64,000 nucleotides of DNA from Rudaea sp. 3F27F6 (GCF_005503555.1 NZ_SCNG01000006.1:248001-312000); one strand, 5' to 3'; positions 24,761-34,128 are shown, counted from the first letter of the stretch. Notes: a model not told the origin generated them from the letters alone. Made by a program: numbers and translations.

Positions 24761-27748
24761 ATGCTCAATCGTCTGTTCTGCGCCTTCGCCGCGCTCGCGG
24801 CCGTCGCCGCAACGAGCGGCGCGTTCTCCGCCGTTCCCTACACGCGCGATCCGCAACAACCCGTCGACGAGGCCTACGGCAAGAAAATCGCCGAATATAC
24901 GACCGGGCCGCAGTTCAACTCGCCGCTGACCGACTACCTGCCCGCCTCGCCGAGCGTACCGACGCCGGCCAAGGTGCTCGGCGACATATCCGGCGCGCCG
25001 AACATGCTGCCGTACACGAAGGATGTGGTGCGCTACTTCGACCTGCTCGCCGCATCGACACCGCGCGTGAAAGTGTTCCGCATCGGCAAGAGCGAGGAAG
25101 GCCGCGAAATGATCGCCGCCGCAGTCGCCGACGAAGCCCTGCTCGCCAATCTCAAGGACAACGACGCGCGCCTGACCCAGCTCGCCGATCCGCGCACGCT
25201 CGGCCTCGACGACGCCAAGGCCGATGCGCTGATCGCGCAGACCGCGCCGGTCTACTACATCACCGGCACCATCCATTCGCCGGAGACCGGTTCGCCGACC
25301 GCGCTGATGGAACTCGCTTATCGCCTCGCCGTCGACGACTCGCCGTACATCAAGAAAATCCGCTCGAAAGTGATCGTGCTGATCACGCCCGTGGTCGAGA
25401 CCGACGGCCGCGACCGCATGGTCGACCTGTACAACTGGCATCGCGCGAATCCCGGCAAGACGCCGCCGCCGCTGATGTACTGGGGCCACTACGTCGCCCA
25501 CGACAACAACCGCGACGCGATGGGACTGACTCTCAATCTGTCGCGCAACGTGCTCGACACCTATCTCGGCTGGCATGCGCAGGTGCTGCACGACCTGCAC
25601 GAGTCGGTGCCGTTCCTCTACGACAACACGGTCGGCGACGGCCCATACAACGCCTGGGTCGATCCGATCCTCGTCGGCGAATGGCAGCAGCTCGGCTGGA
25701 GCAACGTGCAAGAGCTGACCAAGTTCGGCATGCCGGGCGTGTTCACCCACGGCGACTTCGACACCTGGAGCCCCGGCTATCTGATGTTTATGGCGGCGAT
25801 GCACAACGGCATCAGCCGCCTCTACGAAACCTTCGGCAACGCCGGCGCCGACACGGTCGAGCGCATCCTCGATCCAAGCGACTACGCGCGCACTTGGTAC
25901 AAGCCGAATCCGCCGCTGCCGAAGGTGCTCTGGTCGCAGCGCAACAACAACAACTACCAGCAGAGCGCGCTGCTCTCGACGTTGAACTATTTCGCCGACA
26001 ACGAAAAAACTTTCCTGCGCAATTTCTATCTCAAGGGCAAGCGCTCGATCGAAAAGCCTTCCGCTGCCGGCCCCGCCGCCTACGTGCTGCCGGCAGACGA
26101 TGTGCATCGCGATGCGCAGCGCCAGTTGCTGCGCGTGCTCCAGTTGCAGCACGCCGAGGTCAGCCGCGCGACCGCACCGATCACCGTGCAGGTGCCTGCA
26201 CCGGCGAAAGATGACGGCAAGGACGAGGCGAAGAAGGACGACAAGTCGGCCAAGGACACCAATCCGAAAACGATCGCACGCACTTTCCCCGCGGGCAGCT
26301 ACGTGGTGCGCATGGATCAGCCCTATTCGCGCATCGCCGACACCCTGCTCGACCGCCAGTACTGGGCGCCCGACGATCCGCAGAAACATCCGTACGACGA
26401 TACCGCCTGGGCGCTCGGCGACATGTTCGGCAGCGAAGTCGTGCGCATCACCGACAACGCGATTCTCAAGGCGCCGATGGAAACGCTGCGCGAGCCGGTC
26501 CCCGCACGCGGCGGCGTACAGGGCAGCGGCGCGGTCTATCTGATCGACAATCATGCCGACACCGCGCTGATGACGCTGCGCTATGCGCTCAAGGGTGCCG
26601 ATATCGCCGTTGCGGAAAAACCGTTCGAGGCGGCCGGCCGCCGCTTCGGTGCGGGAACGTGGATCGTGCGCAAGGCCGATCAGGCCGCGCTGGCGTCGAA
26701 GCTGCAGGAACTCAGCCTCGACGCTTACGCGGTCACCGCCGCGCCCGACGTCGCCGCGCACAAGATCGGCGCGCCGCGCATCGCTCTGATGCACACCTGG
26801 CTGTCGACGCAGACCGAAGGCTGGTGGCGCCAGGCGCTCGACAAGCTCGGCGTGCCCTACGACTACATCTCGACGCAGACCGTTGCGCGTGCCGACAACC
26901 TGCGCGGCAAGTACGACGTGATCCTGTTCGCGCCGATCGGCGCCGACAATTCGCAACTCGTGCTCAACGGCCTCCCGCTCTGGGGCAATCCGATGCCGTG
27001 GAAGAAGACCGCGCTGACGCCGAACATGGGCATCGACGAGACCGACGATATCCGCCCCGGCCTCGGCGCATCGGGTCTTGCCCATCTGCAGCGTTTCGTC
27101 GAACAGGGCGGCCTGCTGCTCGCCGCGGGCGACGCGGCGAAGTTCGCGATCGACGTCGGCCTCGCGCCCGGCGTGTCGGTCGCGCCAGCAAAAGACCTCA
27201 AGGTCGTCGGCAGCATCCTGCAAGGCGTGATCGTGGACGAAGCGCATCCGGTGACTTATGGCTATGCGAAAGAATTCGCCCTGTACAGTCCCGACGGCCT
27301 GTCGTTCAAGCTCAGCAACCTGCTCACCGGCGACGACCTGCCGACGGCGAAAGACAGCAAGCGCCCGACCGGCCGCGGCGGTCCGCACGATACCGATCAG
27401 CCCGAGGCGCGCGGCGCGGTGCAGGCGGCCGAACTGCCGTCGCCGAAGCCGTGGGAAGCGACGCCGCTCAACAGCGACCAGACGCGGCCGGGGCCGTTCT
27501 TCCCCTACACGGTGATTCCCGCGGATCAGCGTCCGCGCACGGTCGTGCGCTTCGGCGAGGCCGACGATCTGCTGATCGCGGGGTTGCTGCAGGGCGCGGG
27601 TGCGCTCGCCGAACGCGCCGCCGTCGTCGATGCGCGCTACGGCCGCGGGCATGTCGTGCTGTTCGCGACCAATCCGATCTGGCGCGGGCAGACGATCGGC
27701 AACTACGGCCTTGTGTTCAACGCGATCCTCAACTACGACAAGCTCTAG
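24761..27748 (+). CDS. Exported M14-family zinc carboxypeptidase, large
   Basis: 995 residues from ATG 24761 with GAGGAG just upstream; signal peptide 1-25 (LFCAFAALAAVAATSGAFSA). The carboxypeptidase domain (about 60-390) has GKSEEGREM, the zinc motif HxxE in TIHSPETGS near 170, ITPVVETDGRD and HDLHES near 276. A charged Lys/Asp linker (~485-505) leads to a C-terminal region with GATase-like elements (RIALMHTWLS, FVEQGGLLLAAGDAAKF) and a final GHVVLFATNPIWRGQT. The length is about that of the large M14 exopeptidases found in Xanthomonadales and Bacteroidetes. It is divergent from the TldD/E-MoxR operon, 212 bp apart. Confidence 0.85.
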   Translation: MLNRLFCAFAALAAVAATSGAFSAVPYTRDPQQPVDEAYGKKIAEYTTGPQFNSPLTDYLPASPSVPTPAKVLGDISGAPNMLPYTKDVVRYFDLLAASTPRVKVFRIGKSEEGREMIAAAVADEALLANLKDNDARLTQLADPRTLGLDDAKADALIAQTAPVYYITGTIHSPETGSPTALMELAYRLAVDDSPYIKKIRSKVIVLITPVVETDGRDRMVDLYNWHRANPGKTPPPLMYWGHYVAHDNNRDAMGLTLNLSRNVLDTYLGWHAQVLHDLHESVPFLYDNTVGDGPYNAWVDPILVGEWQQLGWSNVQELTKFGMPGVFTHGDFDTWSPGYLMFMAAMHNGISRLYETFGNAGADTVERILDPSDYARTWYKPNPPLPKVLWSQRNNNNYQQSALLSTLNYFADNEKTFLRNFYLKGKRSIEKPSAAGPAAYVLPADDVHRDAQRQLLRVLQLQHAEVSRATAPITVQVPAPAKDDGKDEAKKDDKSAKDTNPKTIARTFPAGSYVVRMDQPYSRIADTLLDRQYWAPDDPQKHPYDDTAWALGDMFGSEVVRITDNAILKAPMETLREPVPARGGVQGSGAVYLIDNHADTALMTLRYALKGADIAVAEKPFEAAGRRFGAGTWIVRKADQAALASKLQELSLDAYAVTAAPDVAAHKIGAPRIALMHTWLSTQTEGWWRQALDKLGVPYDYISTQTVARADNLRGKYDVILFAPIGADNSQLVLNGLPLWGNPMPWKKTALTPNMGIDETDDIRPGLGASGLAHLQRFVEQGGLLLAAGDAAKFAIDVGLAPGVSVAPAKDLKVVGSILQGVIVDEAHPVTYGYAKEFALYSPDGLSFKLSNLLTGDDLPTAKDSKRPTGRGGPHDTDQPEARGAVQAAELPSPKPWEATPLNSDQTRPGPFFPYTVIPADQRPRTVVRFGEADDLLIAGLLQGAGALAERAAVVDARYGRGHVVLFATNPIWRGQTIGNYGLVFNAILNYDKL

Positions 27749-27764
27749 TCGCGGCATTCGCGGT

Positions 27765-27792
27765 GCAGATCCCGGCGCATGCCGGGATCTGC
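27765..27792. terminator. Bidirectional hairpin terminator between convergent genes
   Basis: A perfect 12-bp stem (GCAGATCCCGGC / GCCGGGATCTGC) with a GCAT loop lies between the M14 gene and the convergent aminotransferase gene. Confidence 0.75.
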
Positions 27793-27828
27793 GGTTTCAA
27801 TGTTCCGCTGTACGAAGCGCAGACAGCA

Positions 27829-29043
27829 TCAGGCAATAACGCGTTCAAGTTCGCGGCACACCTGCTCGAAATCATCGTCACCGAGCCAGAGGCTGTTCGA
27901 TATCGTCAAAGTGCGCGCGGCGAAATCGCGCGCATTCGGCACGTCGGCACGCGGCACGATCGTGGCGAGGTAGTCGTAATCCGGCAACGCATGAATAAAC
28001 AGACGGCTGACGCCGAGGCGGCTCGTCCACAGTCGTTCCAGCGCGGCGTCGCGCAGTTCGCGCGTCGGCAGCATTAGCAACAGGAACGGCCACGTGCCCT
28101 GCGCACCGTCGGTATCGCGCAGAACCTGCACGCCCGCAATGCGCGCAAGTCGCGCACAGCGCCGCGACGCCTGTTCGGCGAGCGCACGCTGAAAATCGCC
28201 GAGGCGCGGAAATGCGCGTGCGCCGACCGACTGGCGCCATGCGCCGAGGCGATGCAGCGGAATCGACAACGGGAAATCGTCGCCGACCGCGGCGGTCGCA
28301 TGGCCCACGCGCAGTGCGCGACGACGCGGCAGTCCATAGACGAGCGGCAGGCCGACCGGGCGATAAAATGCGTAGTAGCCGAGCAGTTCGAGCGTGCGCT
28401 TGAACTCCCAGGCCGCATCGGACGGAACGATCTCGTCGCTGCAACGGCGCAGCGCTTCGCGCAGCGACGGGTCGCGCGCGACCAGCAGGCCGCCTTCGTA
28501 GGTGGTCAAGCCTTTGCCGACGGCAAGCGAGAAGAATCCGATATCGCCTCGGCTGCCGACGAAGTCGTTACCACTATGCCGCGCACCGAGCGCTTGCGCC
28601 GCATCTTCGATCACCCAGGCGCCCGCGCGGCGCGCGCAAGCAATTGCGGTGTCGACGTCGGCGATGCGGCCGGCGAGATGGGTCGGCATGACCGCCAATG
28701 TGTTCTCGTCGCAAAGCGCGGCGAGCGCCGCCGGGTCCATGTCGATGCTGTTCGGCGCGAGATCACAGAGACGCAGTTCGAGCCCGCAATGCGCGACCGC
28801 AATCGCGACGAGCGGACAGGTGTACGCGGGGACGATCACGACTCGGCGCGTGCTACGCCGCTGCAAGGCACTCAGCGCGACGACGAGCGCCGCGGTGCCC
28901 GAGCACTCGACCTGCACGTCGTCGATGCCGAGAAACTCTGCCGCGCGCTCGGCGAGCGATGGCGTGGACGACGGCAGCAGGTCGCTCAACCGCGGCGGCA
29001 GGCCTGCGGTCGGCGGCGCTTCGCGCCATCGCTGGCTAGCCAC
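27829..29043 (-). CDS. DegT/DnrJ/EryC1/StrS-family PLP aminotransferase
   Basis: 404 residues from a GTG at 29043 that overlaps the end of the upstream membrane-protein gene. Sequence features of the sugar aminotransferase fold include ECSGTAALVVALSAL, VVIVPAYTCPLVAIAV, a PLP-site Asp in VIEDAAQALGA, and FFSLAVGKGLTTYEGG with the Schiff-base Lys in VGKGL. These enzymes transaminate keto-sugars on nucleotide or lipid carriers. Coupling with two half-size EamA proteins resembles the arnB/arnE/arnF arrangement for modified lipid A or O-antigen sugars; the exact substrate is not shown. Confidence 0.83.
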   Translation of the reverse strand: MASQRWREAPPTAGLPPRLSDLLPSSTPSLAERAAEFLGIDDVQVECSGTAALVVALSALQRRSTRRVVIVPAYTCPLVAIAVAHCGLELRLCDLAPNSIDMDPAALAALCDENTLAVMPTHLAGRIADVDTAIACARRAGAWVIEDAAQALGARHSGNDFVGSRGDIGFFSLAVGKGLTTYEGGLLVARDPSLREALRRCSDEIVPSDAAWEFKRTLELLGYYAFYRPVGLPLVYGLPRRRALRVGHATAAVGDDFPLSIPLHRLGAWRQSVGARAFPRLGDFQRALAEQASRRCARLARIAGVQVLRDTDGAQGTWPFLLLMLPTRELRDAALERLWTSRLGVSRLFIHALPDYDYLATIVPRADVPNARDFAARTLTISNSLWLGDDDFEQVCRELERVIA

Positions 29044-29431
29044 TGGGCCGCTCGTCGTGGCCTTCGTCGGGCGGATCGAAGGCGAGGCAGACGATGCCGG
29101 CAACGATCACCGCGCTGCCGAACAATTGGACTAAGGAAAGATGGTCGCCGAAGATGAAGTACGACAGCACGAGCACGACGACGACTTCGAGGTGCGAAGC
29201 GGCGAATGCCGGACCGACCGGCGCATGCTTGAGCAGAGTCATCCAGGTGAAGAACGAACCGATGTAGCCGGCGATCGCGACGTACATCCACGGCGCGCTG
29301 ACCACGCGCACGACCCAGGCGAAATCGGCGACGAACGGGCCGGCATGGTTGGCGTTGAGCTTGAAGCAAACCTGGGTCAGCGTGTCGAAGGTCATCAACA
29401 CGAGGAATCCGATCAGATAAAAACGGCGCAT
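29036..29431 (-). CDS. Half-size EamA/SMR-type transporter subunit A
   Basis: 131 residues with four membrane segments (RRFYLIGFLVLMTFDTLTQV, PWMYVAIAGYIGSFFTWM, VGPAFAASHLEVVVVLVLSYFIF, LVQLFGSAVIVAGIVCLAF). A good GGAGG ribosome site precedes ATG 29431. Small four-span EamA-related proteins such as ArnE/ArnF work as heterodimers flipping undecaprenyl-linked sugars. The stop overlaps the start region of the aminotransferase gene and a second half-size gene precedes it, supporting a three-gene operon. Confidence 0.8.
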   Translation of the reverse strand: MRRFYLIGFLVLMTFDTLTQVCFKLNANHAGPFVADFAWVVRVVSAPWMYVAIAGYIGSFFTWMTLLKHAPVGPAFAASHLEVVVVLVLSYFIFGDHLSLVQLFGSAVIVAGIVCLAFDPPDEGHDERPSG

Positions 29432-29444
29432 GTCGATTCCTCCC

Positions 29445-29810
29445 TCAGCCCAGACCGACGATGGCGACGCCGAGCGCGATCAGGGTGCTGCCGATCACGC
29501 GCATCGGCGTGAATTTCTCGGCGAACAGCCAGCGCCCGGCCAGCATCACGGCGACGATGTTGATCGAACCGAGCAGCACGCCCTGGGACAATGGAATCAG
29601 CGACAAAAACGCCTGCCAGACGACGAACTCGGCGACGAAGAAGCTGACGCCGATCCAGATCCACGGCCGCTGCGCCATCGCTTTCCAGCGAGCGAGGCCG
29701 TCGCCGGCGTCGGGCTGTGCCGCCGCGGCCTTGAAGGCGAGATGTCCGCCCGTGTCGAAAGTGACGTTGAGCAGCCAGAACACGGCAACGAGCAGGGTCA
29801 TGCGAGGCAT
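29445..29810 (-). CDS. Half-size EamA/SMR-type transporter subunit B
   Basis: 121 residues with four membrane segments (MTLLVAVFWLLNVTFDTGGHLAF, PWIWIGVSFFVAEFVVWQAFL, PLSQGVLLGSINIVAVMLAGRWLF, VIGSTLIALGVAIVGLG). Two starts are possible (29810 or the internal ATG at 29801). It is 13 bp upstream of the partner gene. Pairs of unequal four-span proteins suggest an obligate heterodimer, as in ArnEF. The gap 29811-30039 to the next gene holds no recognisable feature. Confidence 0.78.
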   Translation of the reverse strand: MPRMTLLVAVFWLLNVTFDTGGHLAFKAAAAQPDAGDGLARWKAMAQRPWIWIGVSFFVAEFVVWQAFLSLIPLSQGVLLGSINIVAVMLAGRWLFAEKFTPMRVIGSTLIALGVAIVGLG

Positions 29811-30039
29811 TCACGCGAAGGGAGCGTGCATTGTCCGCAATGCGTGCGAAAGACGCAAAGTTGTGCGGCTTTCGTCAGCGTCTCAGTTTGAAATTTCGCG
29901 GTTGCGTTCGCGTTGAATGTAGCTTGCGCAGCGGACGAAATCTAAGCGCCCCTTCAAGCGCCTTTCGACTTCGGCCCTTCGGGCTTACGCTCAAGGCGAA
30001 CGGACTTCAAACCAAGACACTGCTCGAACTACGGCGCGC

Positions 30040-31128
30040 TTACACAGCCGATGTCCGCTCCAGCGGAACAGTCGCTTCGTCATGCTCGAAAGCATGCAGG
30101 TCCATGTGATCGACCGGAATCGGATGGAAATCCTTTTCGTCGAACGCGACCTCCTGCAGCTTCCAGCCGTCGACGCTGCGCACCGCGCCCCAGAAGCGGC
30201 GCAGCGCGCCCCACTGCATCGCGATGACGCCGCGGCCGTTGTCGGCATCGACGGTCGGATCGCCGACGCCGGTCGGGCGTATCGGTTCGCCATAGAGCGC
30301 GGTGCCGAACAGATTGTCCCAGACCGACATGACCTGACCGAAATTGCAGTTGTGCAGATTCGGCCGCGACGGATCGACGCGCATGTGATGCAGGCGATGG
30401 AAGATCGGGCCGACGAAGATGCGCTCGAACACGCGGCCGAAACCGATGCGCGTATTCGTGTGCGAGAAGTTCTGCACGAGTTCGCTGACCAGTTCGAGCA
30501 GGGCGAACTGCGCGGCGTCGACGCCCATAAGCAGACCGGCCGAGGCGAGCACGAAGGACTGCAACACGCCGTCGAGATAACTGCCGCGATCGTTGGTCCA
30601 GCAATTCATCTGGCGCTGGCTGTGGTGCATGCTGTGCAGCGCCCACCACCACGGAATCGCATGCTGGGCACGGTGCATCCAGTAGTACGTCAGGTCGTAG
30701 ACGATGTAGTAGAGAAAGAACGCAATGAACGGATGCTGCTCGATGCCCGGCACGAAACTCAGCAGCCCACCGCTCGGCTCGGCCGTCGCGCCGACATCGG
30801 CACCACCGCCGAGCAGGTTCGCGAACGGCGTCAGCACGAGAAACGCGAACAACGGATTCAGCCCGAGCACCATCAGCAGGGTGAAGGTGCGGTCGATCCT
30901 GGTCAGCTTTCTGTCCGTCCACACCTCGGCCGGAGCGAACGTCTCCAGCGGACGGAAGATGCAGGAAATGATGACGAGCTGGAGAAAGGCGATGATGACC
31001 GCCGCGGCGATGTCGTTCGGATCGCCCATCGCCTGGCCGACGTGCAGGAACGACAGCACGGGCACGACCACATGCCCGCTGACCCACGAAACGAGACTCG
31101 ACCAGAACTGCACGACTGCATCAAACAT
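30040..31128 (-). CDS. Sterol desaturase / fatty acid hydroxylase family protein
   Basis: 362 residues with four to five membrane spans. The His-box signature of the diiron membrane hydroxylase family is present: HRAQH near 156, HSMHHS near 172 and HRLHHMR near 252, with a further HTN between. Such enzymes hydroxylate or desaturate lipids. No operon partner: the upstream neighbour gene ends 137 bp away. The substrate in this organism is unknown. Confidence 0.9.
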   Translation of the reverse strand: MFDAVVQFWSSLVSWVSGHVVVPVLSFLHVGQAMGDPNDIAAAVIIAFLQLVIISCIFRPLETFAPAEVWTDRKLTRIDRTFTLLMVLGLNPLFAFLVLTPFANLLGGGADVGATAEPSGGLLSFVPGIEQHPFIAFFLYYIVYDLTYYWMHRAQHAIPWWWALHSMHHSQRQMNCWTNDRGSYLDGVLQSFVLASAGLLMGVDAAQFALLELVSELVQNFSHTNTRIGFGRVFERIFVGPIFHRLHHMRVDPSRPNLHNCNFGQVMSVWDNLFGTALYGEPIRPTGVGDPTVDADNGRGVIAMQWGALRRFWGAVRSVDGWKLQEVAFDEKDFHPIPVDHMDLHAFEHDEATVPLERTSAV

Positions 31129-31265
31129 GGCGCAATTGTCGCACGATCAGCGCAAAGAAAAGCTGAAGCACCCCGGTGCGAACCCGCGATGGCGCTTGCG
31201 CGAACGGCTGCCGCAGGCCGCCACACCCCGCACGCGCGGGAGCGGCGGCAGTGTGCGACGCCGAC

Positions 31266-31775
31266 TCAGTCGAGCTTGCCGAGGAAATCGTTCTTGCCGA
31301 CCTCGACGCCGTTGTGGCGCAGGATCGCGTACAGCGTCGTCGCGTGGAAATAGAGATTCGGCAGGACGAAGTTGAGCAGATAGATCAGGCCCTTCATCTG
31401 CACGTCGCCCGAGCGGCGCGGCAGGACGATGTCGCGGCTTTCGCTGCCGGCGAATTTTTCCGCAGGGATCGCATTGATGAATTCGAGCGTCTTGGCGAGG
31501 CGCGCTTCGAGCTCCGGCAGCGTCGCTTCGGTGTCGGCGTAGGAAGGAATCTCGGTACCGCTGAGCCGGCCGGCCGCAGCCTTGACCGTGTCGGAGGCGA
31601 TCTGCACCTGCTTGATCAGCGGCAGCATGTCCGGCGCCAGGCGCGAATTGAGCAGCACGCCGACATCGATCTTCTTCGCCGCGGCGAAGGTCTCGGCTTT
31701 CTTCAGGAACACCAGCATGTTGGCGAACACGCGGTTCGTGGTCGGAACGAAAACGTCGTAGATCGAAACGGACAT
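31266..31775 (-). CDS. DUF1993 domain protein
   Basis: 169 residues from ATG 31775, chosen over an upstream in-frame start because the upstream part lies in the terminator region of the preceding gene. Helical bundle sequence (SIYDVFVPTTNRVFANMLVFLKKAE, LAPDMLPLIKQVQIASD, LNFVLPNLYFHATTLYAILRHNGVEVGKNDFLG) matches DUF1993, related to the DinB fold. A conserved His (YFHATTLY) is present. Function unknown. Confidence 0.88.
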   Translation of the reverse strand: MSVSIYDVFVPTTNRVFANMLVFLKKAETFAAAKKIDVGVLLNSRLAPDMLPLIKQVQIASDTVKAAAGRLSGTEIPSYADTEATLPELEARLAKTLEFINAIPAEKFAGSESRDIVLPRRSGDVQMKGLIYLLNFVLPNLYFHATTLYAILRHNGVEVGKNDFLGKLD

Positions 31776-31802
31776 GAGAAATCCTGGGCGAAGGAAACAA
31801 AA

Positions 31803-31828
31803 CGGCGCGCATTCTCGCATGCGCGCCG
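31803..31828 (-). terminator. Rho-independent terminator of the M20 peptidase gene
   Basis: 9-bp stem (CGGCGCGCA / TGCGCGCCG) with an 8-nt loop, followed on the minus strand by GTTTTGTTTCC. It is placed 44 bp after the M20 stop. Confidence 0.8.
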
Positions 31829-31871
31829 CTTATCTCCAATCCGCCCGCGCCGTCGCGGCGTGAACCGAGGC

Positions 31872-33299
31872 TCAGCCCGGCGAGTTCGCGTAGATCTTGA
31901 CCACCTCGTAGAGAAACTTGCGCCCGTCCAGCAGCGACTTCACGCGGATGCGCTCGTTGAGACCGTGCGCGCGGCTGCCTTCGGCGTCGTGGAACATGCC
32001 CGAGAGGCCGTAGGTCGGCACGCCGGTCGCGTTGAGGAAGCGGCCGTCGGTCGCGCCGGTGGACTGCGTCGGCACGATCGCGACGCCGGGCCACAGCGTC
32101 TCGGCGACCTTGCGCACGGGCTCCATCATCTGCTCGCTGAGCGGCGGCAGCGGCGAAGGCAGGCCGGGCTCGCCGGTCGGCTTGACCGTGATCTTGTCGT
32201 CGCCCATCACACCGGCGATCTGCTTCTGCACCTCGGCGACCGGCACGCCGGGCAGGATACGGCAATTGACGTTGGCGCTGACGTGCTGCGGCAGCGCGTT
32301 CGGCGCGTGGCCGCCGTCGATCTGGGTGACCACGCAGGTCGTGCGCATGGTGCCGTTCCAGCCCGGATTGATCGCCCACAGGCGCTCGGCCGCGGCCTCG
32401 TCGGGCTTGGCCGCGAGCACCGCGCGCATGTCCGCGGCAACCTCGGGCGACGCGGTCTTCGCCTGCGCCTCGAAGTAGCCGCGCGTCACCGGATTGAGCG
32501 CGATCGGGAAGTTGTACGCCGAAAGCTTGGCCAGGCCGGCCGACAGGTGCGCGATCGGATTGTTCTTGGTCGGCCGCGAGCTGTGGCCGCCGACGTCGGA
32601 GGCTTCGAGCTTGAAGTCCTGGTAGACCTTCTCGCCGGCTTGAATCTGCAGCGCGACCGGCTTGCCGCTCTTGTCGAGTTCGCCGCCCGCGCCTTCGTTG
32701 AGCGCGAATGCCGCGCTGAGCGCTTCGGGTTTGGTCTGAGTCAGCCATTTGACGCTGTTGAACACGTCGGGCGTTTCCTCGCCGCAGGTCAGCGCGAGCT
32801 TGATGTCCCGGCGCGGCACGAAGCCTTCTTTCTTGTAGCGAATCAGGCTGTCGGCAAACACCGACGCCATCGCCTTGTCGTCGCTGGCGCCGCGCGCGTA
32901 GAACCAGCCGTTTTCCTCGACGAGTTTGAACGGATCGCGCTCCCAGTCCTCGCGCTTGGCTTCGACGACGTCGATGTGCGCGAGTAGCAGGATCGGCTTG
33001 GCCAATTTGTCGTGACCGTGCAGCACGGCGATCAGCGCGCCGTCCTGCGGGCGTTCGGGCGGCGCGAGGATCTGCGTGTCGCTCTTCGGAATGCCGGCGG
33101 CAACGAGGCGCGCCTGCATCGCTTCGGCGGCCTTGGTGCAACTGCCGACCGAGCGCGTCGTGTTGATCTCGACGAGCTGTTTGTAGAGATCGCGGAACGC
33201 GGCTTCGTCCGCGGACGGCGTCTGCGCCCTGCCCTGGCCGGCGAACATCGCCGCGGCAACGGCCGCGGAAAGAGAAAGCGATCGGACAACGGCGCGCAT
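31872..33299 (-). CDS. Exported M20-family metallopeptidase
   Basis: 475 residues from ATG 33299 with a signal peptide (RAVVRSLSLSAAVAAAMFAGQGRAQ). Metal-binding and catalytic features of M20 enzymes are seen: LLAHIDVVEA near 100 (HxD), YARGASDDKA near 135, LTCGEETPD near 170 (catalytic EE), SVGGHSSRPTK near 242 for the lid and GATDGRFLN near 415. The lid domain covers about 205-345. It is a periplasmic or secreted dipeptidase/carboxypeptidase. The terminator lies 44 bp downstream and a hairpin lies upstream, so it appears monocistronic. Confidence 0.92.
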   Translation of the reverse strand: MRAVVRSLSLSAAVAAAMFAGQGRAQTPSADEAAFRDLYKQLVEINTTRSVGSCTKAAEAMQARLVAAGIPKSDTQILAPPERPQDGALIAVLHGHDKLAKPILLLAHIDVVEAKREDWERDPFKLVEENGWFYARGASDDKAMASVFADSLIRYKKEGFVPRRDIKLALTCGEETPDVFNSVKWLTQTKPEALSAAFALNEGAGGELDKSGKPVALQIQAGEKVYQDFKLEASDVGGHSSRPTKNNPIAHLSAGLAKLSAYNFPIALNPVTRGYFEAQAKTASPEVAADMRAVLAAKPDEAAAERLWAINPGWNGTMRTTCVVTQIDGGHAPNALPQHVSANVNCRILPGVPVAEVQKQIAGVMGDDKITVKPTGEPGLPSPLPPLSEQMMEPVRKVAETLWPGVAIVPTQSTGATDGRFLNATGVPTYGLSGMFHDAEGSRAHGLNERIRVKSLLDGRKFLYEVVKIYANSPG

Positions 33300-33335
33300 G
33301 CACAACTCCTCGGCTGGAAAGGCACAAGGTTGCAA

Positions 33336-33365
33336 CGCGGCGGCGTCGAGATCAACCCCGCCGCG
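33336..33365 (-). terminator. Hairpin downstream of the osmC-type gene
   Basis: CGCGGCGG and CCGCCGCG form an 8-bp stem with a 14-nt loop, 27 bp after the OsmC stop and before the M20 gene. No T tract, so the call is tentative. Confidence 0.5.
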
Positions 33366-33391
33366 GACCTTTCGCAGACGAACGGCGCGGC

Positions 33392-33853
33392 TTATGCCAA
33401 CCGCGTGGCGATAATGATCTTCGAGGTCAGCGTGCGATGCACCGGGCACTTGTCGGCCATTTCGAGCAGGCGCGCGCGCTGTTCTTCGCTCAGCGTTCCG
33501 ACCAGTTCGATCTCGCGGTCGATGTGATCGAGCATCACCGGCTTGTCGCCGCAGTCCTTGCAGTCGTCGATGTAGCGCTTGGCGTGCTTGAGCCGGACGA
33601 TCACGCGTTCGAGCGGAATCTGCTTGCGGTCTGCATACAGCCGCAGGGTCATCGAAGTGCACGCGCCGAGCGACATCAGCAGCAGTTCGTACGGCCCCGG
33701 CCCCGTGTCATTGCCGCCGACCGCTACCGGCTCGTCGGCAGCAAAGTGATGACGGCCGTCGAGCAGATATTGGGTGAACTTGCCCTCGCCCGTCTCGGCG
33801 ACGACGACCGTGCCGCCGGCGACGTTCGGCTCATCGAAGCGCGCGCCGCTCAT
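33392..33853 (-). CDS. OsmC-family protein
   Basis: 153 residues from ATG 33853, which overlaps the upstream stop (ATGA). The OsmC fold is supported by HHFAADEPVAVGGNDTGPGPYELLLMSLGACTSMTLRLYADRK, with conserved Glu and the redox Cys in LGACTSM near 79, and by MADKCPVHRTL near 136 for the second Cys. It probably detoxifies organic hydroperoxides with thiol support. It is translationally coupled to a small acetyltransferase. Confidence 0.9.
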   Translation of the reverse strand: MSGARFDEPNVAGGTVVVAETGEGKFTQYLLDGRHHFAADEPVAVGGNDTGPGPYELLLMSLGACTSMTLRLYADRKQIPLERVIVRLKHAKRYIDDCKDCGDKPVMLDHIDREIELVGTLSEEQRARLLEMADKCPVHRTLTSKIIIATRLA

Positions 33854-34128
33854 GCCTGCACCAGATCTTGGTATTCCTGGTGCTTCTTGATGTATGCAGC
33901 GATAAACGGACACTGCGGAATCACCTTCTCGCCGTGCCTGCGCGCCTCGTCGAGCACGTGCTGCGCAAGTTTCGAGCCGATGCCGCGGCCGCCAAGTTGT
34001 TCGGGCACGATCGTGTGGATGAAACGAATCGTGCCGGGCTTGCGTTCGTAGTCGACGTGCGCGGTGTGGCCGTCGACGGTCAGTTCGTAGCGATGGCGTG
34101 CAGTATTGTCGATGATTTCGTCGGTCAC
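33850..34128 (-). CDS. Short GNAT-type N-acetyltransferase (YjdJ/CG-like)
   Basis: 92 residues from a GTG at 34128 with AGGAGA 7 nt upstream, which decides the start against longer in-frame options. The compact acetyltransferase core is visible: RHRYELTVDGHTAHVDYERKPGTIRFIHTIVPEQLGGRGIGSKL, where GGRGIGSKL is the acetyl-CoA pyrophosphate loop. The C-terminus (KVIPQCPFIAAYIKKHQEY) is diagnostic of this small subfamily. Confidence 0.88.
   Translation of the reverse strand: MTDEIIDNTARHRYELTVDGHTAHVDYERKPGTIRFIHTIVPEQLGGRGIGSKLAQHVLDEARRHGEKVIPQCPFIAAYIKKHQEYQDLVQA

Noticed and set aside
22875-24929. Long plus-strand frame antisense to the TldD-like gene
   Set aside because: It runs against codon-position bias, is Arg/Val-rich without a domain and lies wholly over a clear TldD gene; a G+C-rich shadow.
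24632-27757. 1041-codon minus-strand frame over the M14 gene
   Set aside because: Antisense to a well-supported exported peptidase with signal peptide and zinc motif; composition typical of antisense frames.
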